A stretch of DNA of 64,000 nucleotides, from contig NC_071389.1 of the NCBI RefSeq assembly GCF_022682495.2, positions 61,464,239-61,528,238 on the forward strand, given 5' to 3'. Positions within the stretch are counted from its first letter, which is position 1. The number at the start of each line of letters is the position of its first letter. Source of the stretch: Desmodus rotundus. Its lineage: Eukaryota; Chordata; Mammalia; Chiroptera; Phyllostomidae. The notes under the pieces were generated by a model. The model saw nothing but the letters and a program-made list of their open reading frames with translations, was not told where the DNA came from and ran no database searches. Both the position numbers and the translations under genes were made by a program. Below are positions 47,001 to 54,060 of the stretch, piece after piece.

Positions 47001-50000
47001 TATCCCGCCTGAGCAATTTACTGTCTCCCTGTGCAGACTGTCTTAGATAACGCGACTGCATTGTAACAACTGTTTGAAGAAACATTGTGATAATTTTGAA
47101 ATGTGGTCTGCAAGTAACCCATGTTGGAATACTGACTTCAAGAACACTTGCAAACATACCTACAAAATAAGAGATTTAGGATCTTGAGAAACTACTGTTT
47201 ATAGCAAAAGCAAACTGATTAGAAGCTCAGAATAGGAATTTGACTCATCTGTATGAACAAGCATACTTTTTGGCAGTTAATCAATATCACAATAAGACCA
47301 TTGTCCTGCATGGCATAAAAGCCTTACTTATTTTTTAAATGAACCTTCCAAGTCGTGGTTGCTATGTATAGTCTGCAAAGTGAATATTCTCATTAAGTGT
47401 TTAAGAGTCCCTAAAACTGTAAACTCTGAGGACTTAATGACTACTTACAGCCAGGGTCATGGTTAATAATGTCACATCTTTGAGGCTCTCAGGGCAAGCC
47501 ATAGTTCTGATTCTTTTAATTAAGTCTCTAAAGTTTCTGTCCCTGTGTTAACCAAAAACTCTTCTCAATTTCCAGTTTAGTAAAGTTTGTTGGAAATATT
47601 TTTAAAAACAATTTAAAAATGATTGTATGCATGTCACTTATACATGTCGTCACAGAAATGTTACCCTTCTCCATTTGAATGTCAGTTTCTATTACACACA
47701 TTGCTCACTATTTTCCAGTCTGGTCTTTCTCCCAAGTAAAGAATTCACAGGCACCTCTGAAAGAGGAAAATCAAGTAAATTCCATTACAGTATCCGTGGA
47801 TTTCAAAAACCCAATGCTTGAGTTACCTGGTTCACCGCGAAGAGGATCTGAGTGTACACATCGCGCTGCGTGTATACTGCGTATGTGCCATCTGCTTGGT
47901 CCACGTACTCTTTCAGGAAGAGGTGTTTGAATGCTACAGTGTTATCCTCCTTGAAAGCCACCACCATCTGGTTACTTAGCCCAAAAAAGACCAGCTTAAG
48001 AGAAGAAAAGGAAACGTAAGAGAGGGAAAAAGCAACAAAATAAAGGTCTCCATATAATCAATTTCTCTATTCAAGGTACAGTGTCTCATTTATCCTGAAT
48101 ATGTTCAATAGAAATTAATCTTTGGTAGCTGTGAATTAATTTATCCTTAAAGATGAGGTTGGTTTCTAGATCTAAAGCAAAAGAAAATGGCTTTGCATCT
48201 TTTCAACACTTATGTTCACGTATGATCTTACTTATGGCATTGCCCCGGCCATCTAAAGCTTCAGGACTTCGGAAAAGTCCTTTAGCTCTTCAAGTGTTCA
48301 GAGGAGCAAAGCCACTTTGGCTACAAAATAGGAAGCTTTACTGAAAAACGAATGACAGAAACCCTGCCGTATGTGCAGAACTAGGGCAGAGGACATTTGA
48401 GGAGCTAAGAAGGTAGCAGAGAACTTAGCGCTTTGGGAGGACATAATTCAACTAGAGGAATGGTGAGGAAAAAATATTCGTGGAAGAAATGGAGACAGGT
48501 GGGTCAGGGACTTGAACAGCAAGTAGGGGGTTTAAAAATGAATTCTGAAAGATATCAAGAAGGTATCTAATATAATGTAAGAAATATCTTAAATAAATCT
48601 AAGTCCTACAATCAAGCTATATTCCTAGTTCTAATTGCCAAAACTGTGACTATAAGACCCAGAATAAAAAACATCCTTTGAAATCATCTGTAAACTTTAT
48701 TAATATAACATATCCTTAATATTCATGCAGGACTGACCCAGACTTTCTCATGAAACCAGCTGTTCACACACAAAAAGTTTGTTTAACTGCGCTGCTATCA
48801 TAGTAACATAAACTCCGTCAGTCAGATCCAAAACCGTACTGTACTTTACTCCGTCTCTCTTTCACCTCCTTTTCCCTCCCAAACCACCGCAATCTTTCTC
48901 TATTCCCTATGTCATGCAGACACACGCAAGCACACACTCACGTGCACGTAGCTGAGAACAAACATAACATAACTGTGACTTCGATCCCATAGTGAGGCAG
49001 GGTGTGTTTTACACGGGAAAAGGGAAGAACACTGAGCACCTATGTGCCACACTCTATTCCAGGAACTTTCCTCATTCTAATCCCACAGGGTAGTTCTTCA
49101 TGTCCTACTTTACGAAACGAGTACAGAAAGACTCAGAGAAGTTAAATAATTTTTCTAAATCATAGTACCAAAAAGTGTATAGATAAAAACTTGAACCCAT
49201 CCAACAGACTAAACCCAAGCTTCACAAAGTACTCCAGGGCCTGACCAGGAAAAACATAGAGCAGACAAATCTTTTCCCCTTTCTTCTCGCCTTGTACATG
49301 TATGCCCTACACGCTACACAGTTGCCTCCCTACAGCTAACTCAACTCCCATTTCCGAAGAGCCTCTTTAAGCTAAAAGTCCTATGCAACTCCTAGTAACG
49401 TGATAGTTTGATATTCCAGGAATTTCACATCTGTTGAAACTGACAACCAAAAAGCCTCCAGAGAACTCACAAACACATTTTTACCAATTCATTCAAATAC
49501 AGGAGGACCTTCCATGTGCCAGTCCTGAGCTAGATACTGAGGATACAATGAAAAGTCACCAGTCCCTGCCCTTGCGGGCCTACAGGCAGACAGGCGGACC
49601 AATGGCTGAGACAGAACTGCTATGATTGATGGGCTGAGCCAGGAAATGGGAAGAACTAGGATGCCTATCATTTTACCCATCTTTCTTTTGCTCCCAAAAC
49701 ACAAAGTCTCCAACTTAACAGAAAGTTCACCTTCTTTTTCCCTGAAAAGAGGAAATCTGTCACCAAGTCACCCTTGTTTGATTAGTTACAAAATTGTCTT
49801 TATGTAATATCTGCTTGATTGCGCAGATATAAATTAAGGAAACACCTCAATTAAGAAACCCTCAGTTCGTTTCAAAAACTTACCTAATTTACCTAAACAC
49901 CTTTCGCATGTTTATTAGTAACAGGCTTAACATTTTAAACTATTGGCCAATTTTCTTCTTGACCACTCTAGGACACACAGGAAGATGAGCTCCCTAAAAG

Positions 50001-50670
50001 ACTGAGGAGTAATTAAGATCCTAAGTCTCAGAAGGAATAAATCGAAGTTTGAATTTCAGTTCTGCTCTTCTAGTTTCCTGACTATGATAGGCTATTTTAC
50101 CTCACGGAGCCTCCGTGTTCTCATCTGTGAAACGGGAATACCCGTATCTATGATTTATTTCAAAAATTGAACAAGACGATGTTTAGCCTGAAACACAGTG
50201 CTCATTTAAATAGAAAATATTCATGTTCAAGCATTTGCTTTTAATGAGAGATAATTACTCTCACCAACAGAAAAACATATCTGCACAAGAGTAAATCACA
50301 ACCAGTATGAATAAAGAATCACAAAATATAGGCTTTTCCAACTTGTCAAATGTATACTTAGAGTTGAGCATCCGTTTTCATGGTGATACATTAGGGAGAG
50401 TGCCCCTGCCTCTGAAGTCCTGATTCAGCTGCTGATGCTCACCTGGACAGTCACCATTGCAAGTTTTATAATTTGTATGGCAAGCTTCCACGGTTTTCTA
50501 CCTCGAGCCCAGAATTTCTCACAAGGATTCATGAAAAAAAATTTGAGTTTTCGCCTCATCTGGTCTTCTAATAGAAGCTCCTCGGAGGGAGATGTATTCT
50601 GGTTAAAAGTGCAGCAATTTTCCTCCTGGTGAAAGCTGCAGCTACTTATAACCACCTCGGGATTCGCCAT
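19873..50670 (-). CDS. MCOLN3: Mucolipin-3 (TRPML3), complete coding sequence, 12 coding exons
   Basis: Endolysosomal, calcium-permeable non-selective cation channel of the TRPML family, acting as a tetramer in early/late endosomes, lysosomes and hair-cell membranes. Joined exons (minus strand, high to low): 50670-50443, 47994-47827, 42539-42386, 41199-41115, 41037-40941, 32969-32870, 26434-26322, 26234-26085, 23052-22951, 22842-22720, 21908-21702, 20007-19873. All junctions are GT-AG and phases match. The total is 1662 nt, 553 residues plus a TAG stop, the usual length. Order: basic cytosolic N-terminus (1-62), TM1 (about 63-84), luminal polycystin-mucolipin domain with Cys159/185/238/269 and sequons at Asn138/172/205, TM2-TM4 (about 284-395), TM5, pore loop NGDD (456-459), TM6, and a cytosolic tail ending CCCKK. 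No frameshift or premature stop. It is told from MCOLN1/2 by its N-terminus and tail, which match MCOLN3 as I recall it. It lies downstream of its own CpG island and 3' neighbour MCOLN2 is in tandem. Confidence 0.97.
20008..21701 (-). other. MCOLN3: MCOLN3 intron 12
   Basis: 1.7 kb with donor GTAGGT and acceptor TCTGTACAG. Apart from short A runs, no repeat or second gene is recognised; the open frames at 20.1-20.6 kb have no familiar content. Confidence 0.85.
21702..21908 (-). CDS. MCOLN3: MCOLN3 exon 12 (residues 441-509, pore and TM6)
   Basis: 207 nt, phase 0; the acceptor follows a long pyrimidine tract, and the donor is GTAGGT. It encodes the pore helix, the selectivity filter NGDD at 456-459 (Asp458 is the residue used in dominant-negative pore mutants) and TM6 ([20 protein letters not shown]). 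FAGMQQKS has Gly466 where I recall Lys in human. Confidence 0.97.
21909..22719 (-). other. MCOLN3: MCOLN3 intron 11
   Basis: 0.8 kb, mostly unique-looking AT-rich sequence with no recognisable element. Confidence 0.85.
22720..22842 (-). CDS. MCOLN3: MCOLN3 exon 11 (residues 400-440, TM5)
   Basis: 123 nt, phase 0; acceptor TTTCCCAG, donor GTACTG (a weak +4/+5). It encodes [16 protein letters not shown], the [22 protein letters not shown]5 core and GPYHEK. Ala419, the residue changed to Pro in the deaf varitint-waddler mouse, is present. Confidence 0.96.
22951..23052 (-). CDS. MCOLN3: MCOLN3 exon 10 (residues 366-399, TM4)
   Basis: 102 nt, phase 0; acceptor CTGTTTTAG, donor GTAAGG. It encodes [20 protein letters not shown] then [14 protein letters not shown], that is TM4 and the TM4-TM5 linker. 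Intron 10 to the next exon is 108 nt. Confidence 0.96.
23110..24700 (+). repeat. Ancient mammalian dispersed repeat (family uncertain)
   Basis: Begins GGCGCTGTTCTAGGGGCTGA and continues through GGAAGGACTCACTGAAAAGG, GAGCAAAGACCTGAAGGGAG and GTGCAAAGGCCCCAAGGCAG, phrases recurring in mammalian DNA. Related copies lie at 40.63, 60.74 and 63.42 kb. The right boundary is a guess. Confidence 0.55.
25775..25912 (-). repeat. MER5-like hAT relic
   Basis: CTCAGATTTAGTAGGTCTAG, GCACCCCAATGATTCTGACG and CACAGTTTGAAAACTCC mark a MER5A copy; the AGTAGGTCT unit is duplicated. Confidence 0.7.
26085..26234 (-). CDS. MCOLN3: MCOLN3 exon 9 (residues 316-365, TM2-TM3 linker and TM3)
   Basis: 150 nt, phase 0 both sides; acceptor CCCCAAAG, donor GTAAAC. 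It encodes the cytosolic linker [14 protein letters not shown] and TM3 ([19 protein letters not shown]). Ile362 (in KMEIQAK), mutated to Thr in the second mouse varitint-waddler allele, is wild type. Confidence 0.96.
26322..26434 (-). CDS. MCOLN3: MCOLN3 exon 8 (residues 278-315, TM2)
   Basis: 113 nt; acceptor TTCCTTCCAG, donor GTAGGG. It completes codon 278 (Val here; Ile as I recall it in human), carries the third regulatory histidine His283 in NTHYMM, and encodes TM2 (about 284-308) followed by [11 protein letters not shown]. Intron 8 on its 3' side is only 87 nt. Confidence 0.96.
26660..27240 (-). repeat. Old L1 fragment, antisense
   Basis: GGTGGAATTGTTGGGTTAAG, CTTCTCCATTGATGGATATT and later TTGGCATACTCATGATGTTG match reverse-complement L1 3' UTR/ORF2 phrases. 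Confidence 0.6.
27330..28560. other. GC-rich block of unknown origin inside intron 7
   Basis: An abrupt change from AT-rich L1 sequence to GC-rich, CpG-containing DNA (densest at 27.33-27.66 kb), then G-rich sequence with a G13 run at 28335-28347. It includes an acceptor-like pyrimidine tract ending CCTCTTAG at 27489 and a following open stretch encoding [18 protein letters not shown] before GGTGAAAG. No gene family recognised. It could be a retained piece of another gene, an internal promoter, or unique intronic DNA. Confidence 0.35.
28335..28347 (+). repeat. G13 homopolymer
   Basis: Thirteen uninterrupted G; followed by AAGGGGGAG. Length is likely unstable and error-prone. Confidence 0.9.
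30552..30852 (+). repeat. LTR-like retroviral/retrotransposon end with poly(A)
   Basis: A TATA-like CTATAAGTCC at about 30620, CTCTTGGCTCTTTCGCC about 30 bases on, then AATAAACTTTGCCTGCAC and an A-run at about 30841. This order resembles U3-R of an endogenous retroviral LTR ending at its polyadenylation site, perhaps a processed copy. No retroviral protein was recognised upstream. Confidence 0.35.
30969..31000. repeat. Perfect 13-bp inverted repeat (hairpin)
   Basis: TAATAACCCACCT (30969-30981), loop TGCGCC, AGGTGGGTTATTA (30988-31000). There is no T-run after it and no host gene boundary here. Confidence 0.85.
31030..31110 (-). repeat. MIR fragment, antisense
   Basis: TTTTTACAGATGAAGAAACT and AAGGCTCAGAAGAG match the antisense MIR core. 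Confidence 0.5.
32070..32145 (-). repeat. MER5-like fragment
   Basis: CGGTTTCTGATTCCGTGGGT, AGGGCTGGAGAATGTGCATT and ACACTGATG match part of a MER5 element. Confidence 0.55.
32150..32400 (+). repeat. MIR SINE
   Basis: TTGAAACCTGACTCTGCCAC, CTCTGTGCTTCAGTTTTCTT and TTAGAACTCTGCATAGCA in MIR order; nearly full length. Confidence 0.75.
32870..32969 (-). CDS. MCOLN3: MCOLN3 exon 7 (residues 245-277, luminal pH-sensing segment)
   Basis: 100 nt, ending one base into codon 278; donor GTAAGT. It encodes [17 protein letters not shown] and [11 protein letters not shown]. His252 and His273, two of the three luminal histidines reported to set proton inhibition of TRPML3, are present, as is Cys269. The exon is isolated between the two longest introns, 6.4 and 8.0 kb. 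Confidence 0.96.
33340..33530 (+). repeat. L1 3' UTR fragment
   Basis: GGTTACTAGACTCAGTGTGG, GTTGTACACCTGAAACTAAT and TATGCCAACTATACTTTAAT with terminal AATAAAAAG are the classic mammalian L1 3' end. Confidence 0.75.
34270..35690 (+). mobile_element. Old L1/HAL1-type LINE fragment
   Basis: Contains GACAGCAGATTTCTCATCAA, AGAATTCTATACCCACTGAA and AAATGAAGGAGAAATACTTT, the ORF1-end segment of L1/HAL1 elements, followed by degraded sequence. Frames broken throughout. Confidence 0.65.
35790..35980 (-). repeat. MIR SINE, antisense
   Basis: TTTAACAAATGAGAAAACTG, AAGTAATTTGCCTAAAGTTA and GGAATTAAAATCCAGGCTTG follow the antisense MIR sequence. Confidence 0.7.
36211..38106 (+). mobile_element. 5'-truncated L1 LINE (ORF2 3' part and 3' UTR)
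   Basis: Begins inside ORF2 (AAATCGATGGCATTTTTATA) and runs through reverse-transcriptase C-terminal sequence ([19 protein letters not shown] at about 36.6 kb, [20 protein letters not shown] at 37.15 kb) to the 3' UTR and AATAAAATATTTTAAAA end. Stops and frameshifts break ORF2. Left target repeat AAAAGGATCTCC at 36199-36210, right repeat AAAAGGGATCTCC at 38107-38119. Confidence 0.9.
38120..39673 (+). mobile_element. HAL1-like LINE (5' leader, ORF1, 3' UTR; no ORF2)
   Basis: About 250 nt of leader, then an ORF1-like protein in broken frames: [13 protein letters not shown] at 38373, a coiled-coil-type lysine/glutamate-rich region, then [20 protein letters not shown] at 38.8 kb, the start of the L1 ORF1p RNA-binding domain. 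ORF2 is absent and a 3' UTR leads to an A-rich end. The flanking repeats are AAAAGGGATCTCC (38107-38119) and AAAAAGGATCTCC (39674-39686), so the copy looks complete. Confidence 0.8.
39700..40000 (+). repeat. Ancient mammalian dispersed repeat (family uncertain)
   Basis: CATTCAACAAATATCTGAGA, ACCTACTATATTCTTTGAGG and CTTCAGAGAGCTCTCAGTCT, part of a dispersed group related to those at 40.63 and 63.42 kb. Confidence 0.45.
40016..40043 (+). repeat. (GA)n microsatellite
   Basis: About 12 GA units following AAAGAAAAA. Confidence 0.9.
40630..40780 (+). repeat. Ancient mammalian dispersed repeat (family uncertain)
   Basis: ACCCTGTGCCAGACACATGT, AAAGTCCCTGTCCTTGTAGC and AACAAGTAAAAGTG; same family as 60.74 kb. 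Confidence 0.45.
40941..41037 (-). CDS. MCOLN3: MCOLN3 exon 6 (residues 212-244, luminal domain)
   Basis: 97 nt; the first base completes Arg212. The acceptor is TTTTCTAG and the donor GTGAGT. It encodes beta strands of the polycystin-mucolipin domain ([18 protein letters not shown]) and ELPDCYDF, whose Cys238 pairs with Cys269 in the family structures. Confidence 0.95.
41115..41199 (-). CDS. MCOLN3: MCOLN3 exon 5 (residues 184-212, luminal domain)
   Basis: 85 nt, entering in phase 1 and leaving in phase 2; donor GTGAGG. It carries Cys185 (first luminal disulfide partner), the acidic EPEEP segment and the sequon NLT at Asn205. Only 77 nt of intron separate it from exon 6. Confidence 0.95.
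41762..41910 (-). repeat. L1 3' UTR scrap, antisense
   Basis: ATTTATTGAAGTGACATTGA, TTAATAAGACTAATACC and TTTCAGGTACAAATTACAAA resemble reverse-complement L1 3' UTR. Confidence 0.4.
42040..42255 (+). repeat. MIR SINE
   Basis: GGAATATCGTGGTTAAGAGC, GAGCAAATCGCTTCAACTCT and AAAAGGCTTAGAACATACCT in MIR order. Confidence 0.65.
42386..42539 (-). CDS. MCOLN3: MCOLN3 exon 4 (residues 133-183)
   Basis: 154 nt ending one base into a codon; the donor is GTAATG. It encodes luminal-domain sequence with N-glycosylation sequons at Asn138 (NIS) and Asn172 (NDT) and Cys159, which in TRPML structures pairs with Cys185 of the next exon. Its acceptor is unusual: an almost pure pyrimidine tract of about 128 nt precedes it, with no AG for 183 nt. 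Skipping this exon would shift the frame. Confidence 0.95.
42549..42676 (-). promoter_or_regulatory. MCOLN3: Extended polypyrimidine tract at the exon 4 acceptor (polypurine on +)
   Basis: On the plus strand 127 of 128 bases are purines (single T at 42600), a GAAA/GGAAA-type microsatellite. On the transcribed strand it is a polypyrimidine tract ending nine bases before the exon 4 acceptor. No AG occurs on the minus strand from the acceptor AG back to about 42725, an AG-free zone of about 183 nt. Confidence 0.85.
43418..43595 (+). repeat. Ves SINE
   Basis: GCCCTGTCCAGTGCAGCTCA head, TTTGATTCCCAGTCAGGGCA, a short deletion after CATGCC, CAACCACACACTAATG body and CT-rich tail. Confidence 0.93.
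43626..44200 (-). mobile_element. Internally deleted mariner transposon with transposase C-terminal remnant
   Basis: 575 bp. TA dinucleotides flank both ends (43624-25, 44201-02). Imperfect terminal inverted repeats: left CAAGGAGGGACCCAAAAA, right (minus strand) TGAGGGAGGACCCCCCAAAA. On the minus strand, 43.93 to 43.69 kb encodes [20 protein letters not shown], then a CFEQWKK motif and final GEYFEGD stop, the mariner transposase C-terminus. Upstream pieces of the catalytic core are in another frame ([15 protein letters not shown] around the third catalytic Asp; SAPAHTT where the second Asp is replaced). The N-terminal DNA-binding half is missing, so it cannot move itself. Confidence 0.85.
44230..45850 (+). 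repeat. Ancient mammalian dispersed repeats (same group as 5.44 kb)
   Basis: CATGGTGATCTCAGCCAGCC, TGACTTCCAAATGTATATGT, CTTCCAATCCATCAGAAAAT, CTTCCATGGCTTCCTGTCTC and ACAGGGCAAGGAATTTATCA, phrases of very old mammalian repeats in one consistent orientation. Boundaries between sub-copies are unclear. Confidence 0.5.
47827..47994 (-). CDS. MCOLN3: MCOLN3 exon 3 (residues 77-132)
   Basis: 168 nt, phase 0 on both sides, acceptor CTCTTAAG and donor GTAACT. It encodes the end of TM1 ([18 protein letters not shown]) and the first helix of the luminal polycystin-mucolipin domain, including KHLFLKEY and [21 protein letters not shown] has FF where I recall LF in human, a conservative change. Confidence 0.96.
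49025..49215 (-). repeat. MIR SINE, antisense
   Basis: GAGCACCTATGTGCCACACT, AAGACTCAGAGAAGTTAAAT and AAACTTGAACCCATCCA follow the antisense MIR order. Confidence 0.65.
50045..50215 (+). repeat. MIR SINE
   Basis: TTTCAGTTCTGCTCTTCTAG, CCGTGTTCTCATCTGTGAAA and CCTGAAACACAGTGCTCA match MIR. Confidence 0.65.
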
Positions 50671-50672
50671 AT
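50443..50672 (-). CDS. MCOLN3: MCOLN3 exon 2 (first coding exon, residues 1-76)
   Basis: The ATG is at 50670-50668, two bases after a good acceptor (pyrimidine run then CTAG). The donor is GTGAGC. Because only AT separates the splice site from the ATG, the Kozak -3 base comes from the last base of exon 1; both candidate exon 1 donors supply G. The exon encodes the cytosolic N-terminus beginning [10 protein letters not shown], the basic [20 protein letters not shown] stretch (residues 39-58; in TRPML channels this region contacts PI(3,5)P2) and the start of TM1. Phase 0 at its end. Confidence 0.96.
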
Positions 50673-51169
50673 CTAGAGGAAAAACCAAACAAACAAAGGA
50701 AGCTGTTTCCATTCTGTAAGTAAAGACACGAGTCTATATTCTTTGCTGTTGCGGACAATTGAAGGAGTCTGAACTAGAGATCTGGTTTCAAATAAGCACC
50801 ACTGTTTTCAACTGCACTCTGGATGCTTAGAGACTCAATTAGCATGTTACTTTTTCTTTCTGTTCCGGTTATTACATGAATATTTACCCAGTTGAAATTT
50901 ACCCACTGTAAGGACTGCTTCCATTAGTAAAAAGTTACAAGTACATGCAGGTATACATGGTATGATTGGCTTCCTGTCTCATTCACTAACAGCTGTCATG
51001 GAGCACGGGGTGTGATCCGAAAGCCCAGGTCAGGGGTTCACAGGGTAGGTGGGCCTTGAATTTATGTGCAAAACGTTTTTTATATGTGGACATGGCCACT
51101 TTTCTTGGAGAGAAACTTAAAGATGTATCAAAGTATCAAAAAAAGTTTTAAATCAATGAGTTATTTGTT

Positions 51170-51335
51170 TTTTAATCCTGGTTCTATAACTTGATACTTT
51201 TACGACACGAGGCAAGTCACTCGGCCTCTCTGACCTCAGTTCTCTTTTCTGCAAAATGATTATAACAGTAGGTGCCCTCATATGATTGTATTGAGCATTA
51301 AGTGGAAATGCAAATAAAGCCACTGCATAGGGTCT
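51170..51335 (+). repeat. MIR SINE
   Basis: CCTGGTTCTATAACTTGATA, GGCAAGTCACTCGGCCTCTC and TGAGCATTAAGTGGAAATGC in MIR order. Confidence 0.7.
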
Positions 51336-51482
51336 AAAAGCAAGCAGCCTCGCTTTCCCTACAGCCCCAGCAGACAGAGCAGTTTCCTGAACAGCCAACG
51401 AGGCTCTTAAGGGGCAGTGTGTGCCCCAGGGGCCTTAACTGTTCCACAGTGCGGAACACAGAAGCTCCAAATCCCAATGAGC

Positions 51483-51971
51483 ACTTAGGCTGATTCCAAA
51501 TCTTGGCTATTATTAAGTGCCCATCAGTAGATGAGTGGGTCAAAAAACTGTGCTACATTTATACAATGGAATACTACACAGCAGAAAAAAGAAGGAATTC
51601 CTGCCTTTTGAGACAACATGGATGGAACTGGGGACTATTGTGCTAAGTGAAATAAGTCAATTGGTGAAAGACAAATATATGATCTCACTTATATAAGGAA
51701 CCGAATGAACAAAATAAACTAATGAGCTAAATAGAAACAGAGGCATGGAATCAGGGGATAGACTGACAGCTGTAAGAGGGGAGGGGGAGGGGGGGACTGA
51801 CTGAAAGAAGGGGAAGGGACTAGTCAAAGAACATACACGAAGGACCCACGGACATGGACAACAGTGTGGGGATGGACTATGGAAGTGGAGGTGGGCTGGG
51901 GTGGGGGGCAAAGAGGGGGAAATGGGACACCTGTAATAGCATAATTAAAGCATCAAAAATGAATAAAAAAA
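51483..51971 (+). mobile_element. Truncated L1 3' end with inverted 5' tip (twin priming)
   Basis: Flanked by 15-bp repeats CAAATCCCAATGAGC (51468-51482) and CAAATCCCAATCAGC (51972-51986). Bases 51515-51971 are L1 3' end (CCCATCAGTAGATGAGTGGG through the G-rich 3' UTR to a short A tail). Bases 51483-51508 are the reverse complement of the L1 sequence that should directly precede it (AGCCAAGATTTGGAATCAGC). Confidence 0.85.
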
Positions 51972-53049
51972 CAAATCCCAATCAGCTGTGTCACTTGTAT
52001 TTGCCTTTTACTGGAGGCCTTACATTTCTGTAGCACATTTTACTCTTCAGAATACTTCATACCTATTATTTCTATTGTCCATCTGAAAAGGATAAGGCTG
52101 GTTTTATTGTCTTTATAGTCAGCTTTTCCAAAGTGACAAACAAGTCACTCCAAAAAAGGGACCCATGGGATTTTTCCTCCAACTAATAGTGACATTGTGG
52201 AAACCTGCTCCAAATAAAACGCCCAAGCCACCAGGGAGAGTAGTGCCCTGCCACACAAAAGGCTGGCTCTGATCTTCTTCCAATGTACTCAGCAATCAAG
52301 GGAGGATTCAGACTCTATTAATACGATATCGGACAAGTCACAGTTTAGGCACCACGCTGTTCTTCAAGTCTAGACTCCCACGTTTGGTCTGGATTCAAAC
52401 ATTCTAACAAACCACATCTCCAAACAATAAATACTGACTATAAAAACTAGGCATGCGAAAAGTTTTTAAACTCTTGATTAAAAAAGGAAGAAGAAGAAGG
52501 ATATTACTGAGACAGTGACACATAAGACATATTTACAATAGCAAATGAACACCTGAAATGAAATTAAAAAATGAAATAATTGTGATAGAACTCATTAAAG
52601 TGTGGTTTCTGTGTTAAAATTCTTTTTACAGTATAAGTACAATAATTCTTAGGTAAAGACATAGGAAAGAAAAACCTTAATACCTTAAGATTTTCACTCA
52701 AGAACACGTTATAACCTTCTTCAAAAAGGTATGATATTTTTAATCAGCATTTTAAAGGACTTTACTTATTATGGGACTTAAAATGAAGACAATTTTTGTT
52801 GCTCAAAACTCACATATGAACACCAACATCAGGAACCTCTTAATAAAACATGTTGGTGAATTACAGATTTGAGGTCACATGAAGCCTTATTTTGATACAG
52901 GGAAAATTAAACTTTAAAGAAACTGCTCACGCGCCATGTAACAGTAACCCACAGGAAGAAAGAGAAAACGAGCCATCCCCACTAATTAATTCAGCACGTC
53001 GCACCCAGTTGTCCAGACACTACATTGTACAAAAACACTAACCGCTCAA

Positions 53050-54060
53050 CTTCCCGCAAACGTTAGCTTCCCGCATCGCTCACGCCCTTCCGAGCAGGGG
53101 GCGCTGTGCAAACTGAACCCTGCCCAGACCCCCGCCGCCGAAGGAGGGCGGCACCCCGCCCCAGAGCGCAGACCGGCCCGGGCCCCCGGGGGGGGGGCGC
53201 CCACACGCCCCGCGAGGCCTCCTCCCGGCCCCGCCCGCGCGCGCCCGCACTGACCTCGGCGGGGCGGCCAAGCAGGCGCCGCGCCCAACTGCTGCAGCTG
53301 GTACCCCACTGCCACCTGTGTCCCCTCCATCGAGCCGGCGGGCCCGACCCTCCCGCTTTTTGCCGCGGAAGGCTCGCGACATCGCAGTTCCTCCCTGCGC
53401 CGCGGGCGCCCGGCCCACGAAACCTGATGCTTCCGGGCGGTGCGGAGCCGGGCTCACCTGCGTCCCGCAGCGCGCGCGAGGGCGCCGGGCGGGGACGACG
53501 GGGCGGCCCGGGCGAGCAGGGTCAGCTGGCCTTGTTAGCGCTTCTCTGCCCCGGGGGACGAGGGTGTCAGGGCGCCGCTCTGCAAGGCTCTGAGGCCCGT
53601 CTCAGAGAGGAGGAGCGGGAGCCGGGCTGCCGGGAGCCGCTGCCCGTGGCATCCCCCACCCCCCCCGGCCGCGGGAACTCGCGCGGGCCAGCCCCACGGC
53701 TCCGGTTCCCTTCCACGCCCTTCTTCGGCCGCCTTTCAGGAGGGCAGGCGGGGCGAGGGAGGCTGTCGGAGTCACCCCCGGACTCGGACACCCCCACCCC
53801 TTCCCCACACGCCTCTCTGGTCCCGGCAAACAACTCGCACAATCCCACTCGAACGCTCTCCGGTTGAGCAGAAGCTGCCACTAAGTGAGACGAAAGCACT
53901 CGCGCTCTGGGCTCTAGACCCAGGAGGGGCAGGCCCGCGGGTCCCATTCCTCCCACGTGGCGGCAGAGGGGCGGGGCGGGATGCGGGCTGCGCACCCGGA
54001 GTCTGGCTTTGGGTCTGGGTGCGCAGTCCTTCCTCTCCAACAGCTGTGCATTCTGATTTT
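53050..54060 (-). promoter_or_regulatory. MCOLN3: CpG-island promoter of MCOLN3
   Basis: About 1 kb of very GC- and CpG-rich DNA with GC boxes and no evident TATA box, abruptly bounded by AT-rich sequence on both sides. It lies 2.4 kb upstream of the first coding exon, with an intervening acceptor that needs an upstream leader exon. A palindromic E-box CACGTG lies at 53954-53959 and could bind MiT/TFE or USF factors. A run of G/C at 53179-53199 may be hard to sequence. Confidence 0.8.
53458..53640 (-). other. MCOLN3: Candidate non-coding exon 1 of MCOLN3
   Basis: Within the CpG island the minus strand has a strong donor, GACGCAG then GTGAGC, with the last exonic base at 53458. The roughly 180 nt upstream of it contain no ATG, as expected for a leader. 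A second possible donor, GCCGAG then GTCAGT, would end the exon at 53255, but that longer leader holds ATGs. The 5' boundary given is arbitrary, since no start-site signal was identified. Confidence 0.5.

Larger units (their letters stand above)
42540..47826 (-). other. MCOLN3: MCOLN3 intron 3
   Basis: 5.3 kb. Contains the polypyrimidine tract, a Ves SINE, a mariner-type transposon and long ancient repeats at 44.2-45.85 kb. From 45.9 to 47.8 kb no element is recognised. Confidence 0.85.
47995..50442 (-). other. MCOLN3: MCOLN3 intron 2
   Basis: 2.4 kb with two MIR copies; the rest is unrecognised unique-looking sequence. Confidence 0.85.
50673..53457 (-). other. MCOLN3: MCOLN3 intron 1
   Basis: About 2.8 kb from the CpG-island donor to exon 2. 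Contains a MIR at 51.17-51.33 kb and a young-looking, 5'-inverted L1 end at 51.48-51.97 kb; nothing recognised from 52.0 to 53.0 kb. Confidence 0.6.
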
